A DNA stretch of 6,831 nt, from contig JAFOEH010000080.1 in NCBI GenBank assembly GCA_017380275.1, forward strand, positions 1-6,831. Reading direction: 5' to 3'. Under the pieces are notes generated by a model. It searched no databases and had not been told where the DNA came from. It worked only from the letters and a program-made list of their open reading frames with translations. Made by a program: the position numbers and the translations under genes. Source of the DNA: Alistipes sp. (GTDB lineage: Bacteria > Bacteroidota > Bacteroidia > Bacteroidales > Rikenellaceae). Positions 1 through 6,681 of the stretch are shown in pieces (position 1 is the first letter of the stretch; every line of letters starts with the position of its first letter).

Positions 1-74
1 ATTCCCAACTCCTTCATCAAATCCATAACCGCGTCATACATCGACTGGTTACACGCTACAAATATTGCTTTCAT
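1..74 (-). CDS. Small protein after the RND pump, N-terminal 24 codons only (possibly PII-like)
   Basis: This open frame starts with ATG at 74-72 and runs off the left edge without a stop. The visible protein begins MKAIFVACNQSMYDAVMDLM and continues KELG. It starts 15 bases after the pump's stop codon, the same spacing as between the outer-membrane factor and the membrane-fusion protein, so it looks like a fifth gene of the operon. A beta strand (KAIFVAC) followed by an amphipathic helix with the pattern VMDLMKELG suits the opening of a ferredoxin-like fold. From memory, small PII-like proteins of roughly 100 residues with a similar MKAIF start follow RND genes in Bacteroidales. That family assignment is an inference from 24 residues. 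The start is well supported by spacing and by the absence of another in-frame ATG between it and the pump. Confidence 0.6.
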   Translation of the reverse strand, partial: MKAIFVACNQSMYDAVMDLMKELG

Positions 75-89
75 ACACATTTACGTTTT

Positions 90-3000
90 TTAGTTGTTCT
101 GCTCTTTGAGAGCCTTCTTCTCGCGGCGCTTCTCGCCATTTACAGCGAACGATGCGAAGAGCGTGGGGATCAGGATAAGTGTAATCAATGTCGAGAACGA
201 CAGACCCCAAGCCACCGACATACCCAGCGAGTTCCACATCTCGGCACCTACGCCGTTACCCACTGCCATCGGGATCATACCCAGCACGGTCGTGGTCGTG
301 GTCATAAGGATCGGGCGCAGACGGCTTCGTCCGGCCGTAACCACAGCGTCGATAATCGACATACCACGCTCGCGGCAGAGGATGGTGTAGTCCACCAATA
401 CGATACCGTTGTTCACCACAATACCGATCAACATCAGCACACCGAGCATTGACATAATGTTAAGCGGCGTACCCGTTACGGCCAATCCGATCGCAACACC
501 CAACACTGCGAAGGGCAGCGAGAACATAATTACGAAGGGATAGGTCAATGACTCAAACTGCGATGCCATAATCACGAACACCAGAATCACCATCAACGCC
601 ATCAGCAGGGCCAAGTCGCCGAACGTATCCTGCATATCCTCGTATGTTCCGCCTACCTCCCAGGTAAATCCTGCGGGCATATCGATCTGGTCGATCTTCT
701 GCTGTGCGATCTCCACCATCTCGCTGAGCGCATAACCCGTACCCACGATACCAGAGATTGTAACGTAGCGGTCGCGGTTCTTACGCGTAATGGTCGGGGG
801 AGTCGAAGCCTCCTTAACGGTACCGATGTCGCGGATCTTGATACCCTGTCCCGTCTGGTTGTAGATTGTGATGTTCTCAATATCCTCGATCGACTCGCGG
901 AACTTGCGGTCGTAACGTACGCGAATATCATACTCATCACCATCCTCGCGGTAGAACGATGTTACCGAACCGTTGATGCGGTTTCTCAGATACATCGAGG
1001 CGGTCGTAACGTCCAGACCTGCACGCGAGAGCTTCTCCAGGTCGAAATCGACGTGGTACTCGGGCGTGTACTCGTTACGCGAAATGGTAACCTCGGTAAA
1101 GCCCTCCGTCTCGCGGAAGATGTTTGCGATCTGCTCGGCCAGAGCATCCGAGGTATCGAAGTCGTAACCGTAAAGCTCAATATCTACTGCACTTGCGCCA
1201 CCCATCGAGCCTGCGCCCGAAGTTACGGTGAAGGTGCGGATCTCGGTATATTCGTCAAGGATTGCACGCATCTCATCGGCGATCTGCGTAAGACCCTTCT
1301 CACGCTCGGTCTTCTCTACAAGACGCATATTCATCGAGATGATGTGAGTACCGTTATCCGACATCGCTGCGAACGTATTGTCCGTATCGGCCTGACCCTC
1401 ACGCACGCTCACCATCTCCAGCTCCTCGGGGAATGCCTCTCTAAAGCGCTGCGAGATCTCGAGCGACAGGTCGCGCGTAATCTCCTGACGAGTACCTGCG
1501 GGCAACTGAATCGTAGCCGTGAGCGAGCCGCTATCCTGCGTGGGGAAGAACTCCGACTTAATGAAGGGGGACAAACCACCCAACACGCCTGCGAAGAGGA
1601 TGATCGAGCCGAGGATCGTGGTCTTGCGGTGTGTTACACACCAACCCAGAATACCTCCATAGAACTTATTGAAACGCTCCATCGTGTTGTCGATGTGGCT
1701 CTGGAACCACGCCTTCTTGGGGCTCTTCTTCATCATCAGCGAGCAGAGTACGGGGGTAAAGGTAATAGCCGCAATTGTCGAAACGGTCAGTGTGATGGTT
1801 ACCATCCAACCCATCGCGTTGAACAATACTCCTGCCATACCCGTCACCATCGTAAGGGGAAGGAATACGGCGATAGTGGTCAGCGTACCACCGATTACCG
1901 AGATACCCACCTCCTTGGTAGCAAAGATTGCCGCCTGCTTGGGCTTTGCGCCACGGTCGATGTGCGAGGTGATGTTCTCCAATACTACGATCGCATTATC
2001 CACAACCATACCGATGGCAATCGAGAGCGACGACATCGTGATGATGTTGAGCGTATCGCCTGTAGCCATAATGTAAACGATGGCAGCCAGCAATGAGATG
2101 GGGATGGTCAGCACGACGATGATCGTAGCGCGCCAGCGACCCAGGAAGAGGAACACTACGAGCATCACAAGTGCAAAGGTTGTGATGATGGTGTCGCGCA
2201 GAGAGTTTACCGTCGATACGATGTTGTCCGAGGTATCCACAATCGTAAAGAGCTCCACATCAGCGTGTAACGATTTCTTCAGCTCCTCGATGTGAGCCTT
2301 CACCTCACGCGAGATAGCCACAGCGTTTGCGCCCGACTTCTTCTGCACGATGATCATACCTCCCTGCTCACCGTTGTTGTAGGTCTCCTGAATACGCTCC
2401 TGTACGGTATCCTCGATCGAAGCCACCTCCTTCAGTAGGATGGGGGCGCCGTTGCGATAACCGATCACAAGGTCGTACATCTCGCTGGGATCCTCAAACT
2501 CGTGGTCCACACGCAGCGAATATGCATTCGAACCAATATCGAACGAACCTGCAGGGGTGTTGCGGTTTACGGCAGCGATAGCATTCGAGATAGCCTCGAT
2601 CGTAAGGCCGTAAGCCTCGAGCTTGTTGGGATCGCAATATACCTGAATCTCACGCTCGGGAATACCGGCGATTGAGACCGTACCCACACCACTAACACGC
2701 GCCAGCGGGGTAGCGATCTGGTCGTCGAGGATCTTGTAGAGTCCCGACATACTCTCCTCTGCCGTCACACCCAGCATCAGCACGGGGATCATATCGGCCG
2801 AGAACTTGAAGATGATGGGCTGCGACACGCCATCGGGCAGCGTCGAGAGCATATCGAGCTTGTCGCGAACATCATTTGCCAAAATATCGAGGTCGTAACC
2901 ATACTCGAACTCGAGCGTTACAACTGACATATTCTCTTTCGACTGTGAGGTGATATCCTTCAGATGATCGACACCGTTCAGTACGTTCTCCAGCGGACGT

Positions 3001-3191
3001 GTTACGTTGTTCTCAATATCCTCGGCACTCGCACCCGGGTACGAGGTCATCACCATCAGCATATTTGACTCAATGTCGGGGAATAGGTCAATACCCAGTC
3101 TCGAGAACGAGAAGATACCCATAATCGCCACAGCGACAAATAGGATGATCGAGGTAATGGGGTTATTGACCGATGTTTTATATATATTCAT
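90..3191 (-). CDS. RND-family efflux pump, inner-membrane subunit (AcrB/HAE1-like)
   Basis: This 1033-residue protein has the full length of an AcrB-type pump, the proton-driven inner-membrane part of a tripartite drug exporter. The predicted layout is TM1 (about 12-32), a first large periplasmic domain (about 33-330), TM2-TM6 (about 331-485), TM7 (about 524-544), a second periplasmic domain (about 545-855), and TM8-TM12 (about 858-1015). The basic tail KRREKKALKE is probably cytoplasmic. Family motifs include LGIDLFPDIE after TM1, VVDNAIVVLEN in TM4 and RLRPILMT at TM11. Against AcrB, Asp407 matches D398, but Asp408 matches N399 and Lys940 matches N927; Arg971 and Thr978 match R957 and T964. 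The relay therefore has one acidic residue, a pattern I associate with many non-AcrB HAE-type pumps. A run of five threonines (964-968) lies in TM11. Substrates cannot be read from the sequence. No frameshift or truncation is seen, and the start MNIYKTSVNNP directly before TM1 is typical. Confidence 0.97.
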   Translation of the reverse strand: MNIYKTSVNNPITSIILFVAVAIMGIFSFSRLGIDLFPDIESNMLMVMTSYPGASAEDIENNVTRPLENVLNGVDHLKDITSQSKENMSVVTLEFEYGYDLDILANDVRDKLDMLSTLPDGVSQPIIFKFSADMIPVLMLGVTAEESMSGLYKILDDQIATPLARVSGVGTVSIAGIPEREIQVYCDPNKLEAYGLTIEAISNAIAAVNRNTPAGSFDIGSNAYSLRVDHEFEDPSEMYDLVIGYRNGAPILLKEVASIEDTVQERIQETYNNGEQGGMIIVQKKSGANAVAISREVKAHIEELKKSLHADVELFTIVDTSDNIVSTVNSLRDTIITTFALVMLVVFLFLGRWRATIIVVLTIPISLLAAIVYIMATGDTLNIITMSSLSIAIGMVVDNAIVVLENITSHIDRGAKPKQAAIFATKEVGISVIGGTLTTIAVFLPLTMVTGMAGVLFNAMGWMVTITLTVSTIAAITFTPVLCSLMMKKSPKKAWFQSHIDNTMERFNKFYGGILGWCVTHRKTTILGSIILFAGVLGGLSPFIKSEFFPTQDSGSLTATIQLPAGTRQEITRDLSLEISQRFREAFPEELEMVSVREGQADTDNTFAAMSDNGTHIISMNMRLVEKTEREKGLTQIADEMRAILDEYTEIRTFTVTSGAGSMGGASAVDIELYGYDFDTSDALAEQIANIFRETEGFTEVTISRNEYTPEYHVDFDLEKLSRAGLDVTTASMYLRNRINGSVTSFYREDGDEYDIRVRYDRKFRESIEDIENITIYNQTGQGIKIRDIGTVKEASTPPTITRKNRDRYVTISGIVGTGYALSEMVEIAQQKIDQIDMPAGFTWEVGGTYEDMQDTFGDLALLMALMVILVFVIMASQFESLTYPFVIMFSLPFAVLGVAIGLAVTGTPLNIMSMLGVLMLIGIVVNNGIVLVDYTILCRERGMSIIDAVVTAGRSRLRPILMTTTTTVLGMIPMAVGNGVGAEMWNSLGMSVAWGLSFSTLITLILIPTLFASFAVNGEKRREKKALKEQNN

Positions 3192-3237
3192 CGTTTGGTC
3201 TATTTACTCGTTTAACTCCTAAGTAAAATTCGTTCAA

Positions 3238-4263
3238 TTAGTTAGTGCGCTCTACGGCGATGCCGTTCTTCAGAGCCGACTGGCCCGTTATAACAACCTC
3301 TTCGCCATCGTTGATGCCGCTCAGGATCTCATACTTATCGTTCATACGGCGACCCAGCTCAACCTTGCGGTAATCCACCGTGCCGTCAGCCTTGTAAACA
3401 TAGATGAAACGGTCGCCCGAGCCGAGCATCTTCACAACGGCGCGATCGGGTACCACCACATTCTGGTGCTTACCGTAGTTCATCATTACGCGAGCGTACA
3501 TACCAGGCTTGATCTGCTCCTTGCCGTTAGCTACGGTCAGCTCCACCTCGAAGGTGCGGGTCTGGGGATCGATCGAGGGGGTGATGCGCGATACCTTACC
3601 CTCGAACTTCTGCTCGGGCAGTGCATCAAACTCTACGTTCACCTTCATACCCTTCGAGATGTATGAGTAGAGCGACTCCGATACGTTCACATAGATCTTC
3701 ACGGGGTTGATCTGCTGCACCACGAAGATGGGCTGTCCCGTAACCATATCACCGTTGTCGTAGTTACGCGCCGTAACCACACCCGAGATGGGCGAGATGA
3801 GCGACGTATTCTCCAGCATATTCTCGTAGGTCGACTTAGCCACCTCGTACTGTGTCTTTACAGCCTCCCAGTTAGCCTTCGACTCGCCACCGAACTTATA
3901 CAGCTCGTCCGAACGCTCGAAGGTGGCCTTCGCGTTCTCATACTGAGCCTTAGTCTGCGTCAGAGCGGCGTTATCCATCTCCGCGAGCTTCTGACCTGCG
4001 CGTACGTGGTCGCCAACGTCAACCAACAGACGTGAGATACGACGTGCCTGCTGAGGGGTGATGTTATTCACTGCAAAACCCTCTACATTACCGGTGAAAG
4101 TACTCACCTGCTCCACATCCTGAAGCGTAGCCACCTCGGTGGTTACCTTAGGCTTCTGCTCAACGACCTCCGTGGTCTGGGCACTCTGATTTGACTGGCA
4201 AGCGATGCTTGCGATGCAAACGCCACCGACGAGCAGCGTTTTAACCATTACGTTCATTTTCAT
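3238..4263 (-). CDS. Efflux membrane-fusion protein, periplasmic adaptor (AcrA-like lipoprotein)
   Basis: This 341-residue adaptor links the RND pump to the outer-membrane channel. The N-terminus has a hydrophobic signal (about 7-21) and a cysteine at position 22 in the context ASIACQS, read as a lipid-attachment site. Serine at -3 instead of leucine makes the lipobox imperfect. The lipoyl halves are at about 69-98 (containing VDVGDHVRAGQKL) and 156-185 (ISPISGVVTA, then NGDMVTGQPI). They flank an alpha-helical hairpin at about 99-150. The hairpin contains R117-x3-L121-x6-S128, matching the RLS tip motif known from AcrA and MacA for contact with TolC. A beta-barrel follows (about 186-265, with ITPSIDPQTRTFEVE and IKPGMYARV), then a membrane-proximal domain to the end. 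It begins 15 bases after the outer-membrane factor and ends 46 bases before the pump. M1, M3 and M6 are all possible starts; M1 gives the conventional lysine-containing n-region. Confidence 0.95.
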   Translation of the reverse strand: MKMNVMVKTLLVGGVCIASIACQSNQSAQTTEVVEQKPKVTTEVATLQDVEQVSTFTGNVEGFAVNNITPQQARRISRLLVDVGDHVRAGQKLAEMDNAALTQTKAQYENAKATFERSDELYKFGGESKANWEAVKTQYEVAKSTYENMLENTSLISPISGVVTARNYDNGDMVTGQPIFVVQQINPVKIYVNVSESLYSYISKGMKVNVEFDALPEQKFEGKVSRITPSIDPQTRTFEVELTVANGKEQIKPGMYARVMMNYGKHQNVVVPDRAVVKMLGSGDRFIYVYKADGTVDYRKVELGRRMNDKYEILSGINDGEEVVITGQSALKNGIAVERTN

Positions 4264-4278
4264 ATCTGTAAGTCTGTT

Positions 4279-5640
4279 TTAATTTTCTTGTTCATCTGTT
4301 GAAAAATTGCCTGCTATCTTCTCCATCGATACCTGATTGATCAGATAGTTGTAGATCGCTGTCGAGCGCGACAGCTCGGCCTGCGTGTAAGCCAACTGTG
4401 AGTTGTCCATCTCCACCAGCGTACCGCTACCTACCTCGTATCGCTTCGCTGCGATCTCATAACCGCGCTTAGCCTGCGAGATGGTCTGTGCCGATGCGTG
4501 ATACTGCTTTACGTTGGTCTGCATATTGCTGTAGTATGACATCAGGGCCGTACGCAACTGGCGCTCCGTATTCTCGCGCTGCAGCTGCAGATTCTCGATA
4601 TCGAGCTTAGCCTGACTGATCTCGGCACGACGCTTGCCGCCCGAGAAGATGGGTACGCTGAGGTTGAACATAGCGGTCGATGATCCCATCCACTTGAAGG
4701 TCGAGATCTTCATCGTCTCATCCATCGCGTTCCACTGGTAGTTGATCGACGCGGCCAGTGAGGGCAGGTTAGCCGCACGCTTGATCTTGAGCGCCTGCAG
4801 AAGCATATCCTCCTGAATATCCAGCTGTTTCATCGTCGTGTTGTCGCTCAGATCGCCCATCTCAATCATCGACGTGAGCTGTGCCTCATAGTCAGCCAAA
4901 CGGCCTGCGCAGTCGATGTCGATGTCAAGATCCATACCCAGCAACGCCTTGAGCTGCCACAAGGCCAGCACAATCGAGTTCTCGGCGTTGAATACATCGG
5001 GCTCGGCATTTGCCACGCGCACCTGCGACTGGATGAAGTCGTACTCCGAAACCTGGCCTACTGCATAACGCTTCTCAACCACCTTGTGATTCTCAACGGC
5101 GTTGTCGTACACTCGCTTATATACGTCGTACGAATCCTTCGCCAGCAACACCTGGAAGAAGGCCTTCGACACCTGCTCGGTCATATCGATGCGCGATGAG
5201 CGTGCCTGCTCAACGGCCAGCTCTACGTCCATAGCCGAGAGCTTGAGCGACTTCCACAGCTGCGCATTAATAAGAGGCATAGCTGCAGAGAAACCACCCA
5301 TCATCGTGTTGGTGGTACCCATCTTCATCGTCTGTCCCATAATGTGGAACGAGGGTTTCTCGATGTAACGCTGATATGTAGCTGAGGCCGAAATCTCGGG
5401 CCACAGCGCCGCATAAGTACCCTTCTTGGCGTACTTCTTAGTCTCAATTGTCTTGTCGGCAACCTTCACCGTGGGGTTCTCGCTGAGCGCAATCTCCAGT
5501 GCTTGCTCGAGTGTGAGTACCAGCGGGCCTTCACTCTGAGCTACGGGCGATGCAACCTCAGCGTTCTCTTGTGCCACAGCGGGCACCGATGCCACGCACA
5601 CTAACGTGAGCAACGTAAAAAAGAGATTCTTCAGTTTCAT
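4279..5640 (-). CDS. TolC-like outer-membrane efflux channel (OMF)
   Basis: This 453-residue protein is the outer-membrane exit duct of the efflux complex. A Sec signal peptide with LFFTLLTLVCVASV ends near AVAQ (cleavage about residue 23-24). No lipobox cysteine follows, so it is not lipidated like OprM. The mature start LTLEQALEIALSENPTV is the conserved opening of the OEP family. The protein has two homologous halves. The equivalent helical turns RYAVGQVSEYDFIQSQ (191-206) and RYEVGSGTLVEMDNSQ (400-415) carry VGxxS/T motifs, which in this family lie at the periplasmic tip that meets the adaptor. The membrane beta segments are probably near 84-120 and 295-335 (for example FNLSVPIFSGG). Length is normal. 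It starts 41 bases after the TetR gene with no good TAnnTTTG promoter between, so co-transcription is likely. Placing the outer-membrane gene first and the pump last differs from the acrAB order. Confidence 0.95.
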   Translation of the reverse strand: MKLKNLFFTLLTLVCVASVPAVAQENAEVASPVAQSEGPLVLTLEQALEIALSENPTVKVADKTIETKKYAKKGTYAALWPEISASATYQRYIEKPSFHIMGQTMKMGTTNTMMGGFSAAMPLINAQLWKSLKLSAMDVELAVEQARSSRIDMTEQVSKAFFQVLLAKDSYDVYKRVYDNAVENHKVVEKRYAVGQVSEYDFIQSQVRVANAEPDVFNAENSIVLALWQLKALLGMDLDIDIDCAGRLADYEAQLTSMIEMGDLSDNTTMKQLDIQEDMLLQALKIKRAANLPSLAASINYQWNAMDETMKISTFKWMGSSTAMFNLSVPIFSGGKRRAEISQAKLDIENLQLQRENTERQLRTALMSYYSNMQTNVKQYHASAQTISQAKRGYEIAAKRYEVGSGTLVEMDNSQLAYTQAELSRSTAIYNYLINQVSMEKIAGNFSTDEQEN

Positions 5641-5651
5641 ACTTCTAATAA

Positions 5652-5673
5652 AATTAAGTAATAATTAAGTTAT
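5652..5673. repeat. Direct repeat of 11 bases between tetR and the outer-membrane gene
   Basis: AATTAAGTAAT (5652-5662) is followed directly by AATTAAGTTAT (5663-5673), with one difference. The 11-base period is close to one helical turn. It fills much of the 41-base spacer and lies 12 bases before the outer-membrane gene's start. It may only be an unstructured A/U-rich leader that helps translation without a Shine-Dalgarno sequence. Confidence 0.45.
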
Positions 5674-5681
5674 TTTGTTTT

Positions 5682-6347
5682 CTACTTTGTCTGTTTCATT
5701 GCGCGACGCTCGTCGAGTGTGAGTGGTCGGGGCTGCCTTGAGAGGTAGTCGTCGATCACATCAATTCCTTTGTGCGTCGAGATGCCTCTAAAGAAATTCA
5801 CCGCCAAAGCTCCGTATGCCTCCTCGCGCGTAACCTCAGCGGGGATGACCATCGCGTTGTCGTGCTCAATCGAGGCCATTGCGCTAAAGAAGAGGCGTGT
5901 CATTAGCTCAACATCGACCGTGGGCTCGATAAATCCCTCGTGCGAACACTTCTCGATGGCCCCCTGCAAGAGTTTCAGACCCATCTCGGTGTGGTAGATG
6001 CGCATCTTCTCATAAATCTCAGGGTAGAATTTTCTGATGTTCATAACCAATCGTCGCTGAGCATCAGAGGGAAGACTCGAGTTTAGGATCATCGCGCTGC
6101 TACACATAAAGAGCATCTCGAGCGAGTTGGTATATCCTTCCACCTTCTTCAGCACCTCACAGGCCTGGTGCTCCGAGATATAGAGCACACTCTGGAAGAG
6201 CAACTCCTCCTTATCGCCAAACATTTCATAGAGTGTACGCTTCGATATGCCGAGCGACGTGGCCACATCGTCCATTCTAACCGACTTAATGCCAAGCGTT
6301 CTGATCACATCGGCAACGTGCACTACTACCTTTTCCTTTTGTGTCAT
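5682..6347 (-). CDS. TetR/AcrR-family transcriptional repressor of the efflux operon
   Basis: This 221-residue one-component regulator has the TetR plan. The N-terminal DNA-binding domain covers about residues 5-50; its helix-turn-helix VATSLGISKRTLYEMFGDKEELL (28-50) is preceded by GIKSVRMDDVA, and all of this is typical of TetR/AcrR members. The remaining 170 residues are an all-helical ligand-binding and dimerisation domain with no recognised signature, so the inducer is unknown. It is the first gene of the operon and points the same way as the pump genes, so I infer that it represses its own transcript and the pump, and releases it when a pump substrate binds. ATG at 6347 lies about 25 bases downstream of a strong -7 box (6373-6380). 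The only upstream ATG (6360) is out of frame and stops after two codons, which supports this start. The charged tail ERRAMKQTK is unremarkable. Confidence 0.93.
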   Translation of the reverse strand: MTQKEKVVVHVADVIRTLGIKSVRMDDVATSLGISKRTLYEMFGDKEELLFQSVLYISEHQACEVLKKVEGYTNSLEMLFMCSSAMILNSSLPSDAQRRLVMNIRKFYPEIYEKMRIYHTEMGLKLLQGAIEKCSHEGFIEPTVDVELMTRLFFSAMASIEHDNAMVIPAEVTREEAYGALAVNFFRGISTHKGIDVIDDYLSRQPRPLTLDERRAMKQTK

Positions 6348-6367
6348 ACTTTTACACCATACTTTTA
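6345..6367. repeat. Direct repeat CATACTTTTA with a 13-base period at the tetR start
   Basis: CATACTTTTA lies at 6345-6354 and 6358-6367. On the minus strand each copy is TAAAAGTATG and ends in an ATG. The first ATG in the transcript (6360) reads ATG GTG TAA, and the second (6347) is the tetR start. The repeat spans almost the whole predicted leader. Confidence 0.5.
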
Positions 6368-6372
6368 TGATG

Positions 6373-6403
6373 CAAATATAATCACAGAAAACTCAAAAAC
6401 AAA
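6373..6403 (-). promoter_or_regulatory. Proximal Bacteroidetes promoter for the efflux operon
   Basis: Read on the minus strand, TTTG at 6403-6400 is followed by exactly 19 bases and then TATATTTG at 6380-6373. This matches the Bacteroidetes housekeeping consensus TTTG/TAnnTTTG. Transcription should begin about 5-8 bases further on, near 6366, giving a leader of about 20 bases before the TetR start at 6347. Both boxes are exact and the spacing is ideal, so this is the best candidate for the main operon promoter. It has not been mapped experimentally. Confidence 0.8.
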
Positions 6404-6405
6404 AA

Positions 6406-6421
6406 AAGTTTTCAAGTTTTC
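6406..6421. repeat. Tandem 8-base repeat AAGTTTTC x2 at the -33 box
   Basis: AAGTTTTC occurs at 6406-6413 and again at 6414-6421, ending two bases upstream of the proximal -33 box on the minus strand. Its core AGTTTTC (6407-6413) is also inverted as GAAAACT at 6387-6393, making a dyad with a 13-base gap that straddles the -33 box and spacer. This position suits a repressor operator, but the link to the TetR protein is inference. Confidence 0.4.
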
Positions 6422-6443
6422 GCGTTTTTTACAATTTTATTGT

Positions 6444-6470
6444 CCAAAATGACCAAAATCTCCAAAACGA
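6444..6470. repeat. Three tandem 9-base units, CCAAAANNN
   Basis: The plus strand reads CCAAAATGA, CCAAAATCT, CCAAAACGA without gaps, and the next two bases are again CC. The array lies about 40 bases upstream of the -33 box of the proximal promoter. Two further CCAAAAT words occur in the same spacer at 6576-6582 and 6684-6690, both within GGCCAAAAT. A protein-binding array is possible, but chance in AT-rich DNA is not excluded. Confidence 0.55.
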
Positions 6471-6483
6471 CCTTTCGGGAGTG

Positions 6484-6491
6484 CAAATATA
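6484..6491 (-). promoter_or_regulatory. Isolated -7 element without a -33 partner
   Basis: The minus strand reads TATATTTG, identical to the proximal promoter's -7 box, and the surrounding ten bases TGCAAATATA (plus strand, 6482-6491) match 6371-6380 exactly. At the expected -33 distance (6511-6514) the minus strand reads ACGC, not TTTG. It is at best a weak or activator-dependent promoter. Confidence 0.3.
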
Positions 6492-6650
6492 GAGTTTAGA
6501 TTCTGCTGCCGCGTATTTATTTAACGCACATTTTCGCCAATTTGTATCTTGCCCTCCGATTTTTGTACTTTTTGGCCAAAATTCTTGCTTTGCAACAACC
6601 TTTTTCACACCTGCAACGAACTCTCAATTGTACTATTGGTTTGCCTGCTA

Positions 6651-6681
6651 CAAAGGTATGATTGTGCAAGTCATAATCAAA
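6651..6681 (-). promoter_or_regulatory. Distal Bacteroidetes promoter, same direction
   Basis: On the minus strand, TTTG at 6681-6678 is followed by 19 bases and TACCTTTG at 6658-6651, again a perfect match to TTTG-N19-TAnnTTTG. The predicted start is near 6644. It lies beyond the upstream gene's terminator, so it should start a new transcript rather than extend the EF-P one. No gene begins until 6347, which leaves about 295 untranslated bases. It may be a second operon promoter with a long leader, or it may drive a small RNA. Confidence 0.65.

Noticed and set aside
1053..2096. A 347-codon open frame on the plus strand, antisense to the RND pump
   Set aside because: It lies wholly inside the pump gene, its translation is rich in His, Arg and Cys with no domain or membrane pattern, and the minus-strand frame is an unmistakable RND protein. 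GC-biased third positions readily leave long antisense frames.
3216..3220. AGGAG on the minus strand before the RND pump as a ribosome-binding site
   Set aside because: It is about 25 bases from the ATG, too far to place the ribosome, and the other genes here have no Shine-Dalgarno sequence either.
90..6347. The efflux operon as a mobile or newly acquired drug-resistance cassette
   Set aside because: No transposase, integrase, target duplication or attachment site is visible, and codon use looks uniform across the genes. A housekeeping-type neighbour lies upstream.
6431..6446. Short hairpin ACAAT-TTT-ATTGT as a terminator
   Set aside because: The stem is only five weak pairs. On the minus strand it is followed by A residues rather than T, and on the plus strand by CCAAAATG.
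6511..6527. GCGT/ACGC inverted repeat as a regulatory hairpin
   Set aside because: Only four pairs flank a nine-base AT loop, which is easily found by chance.
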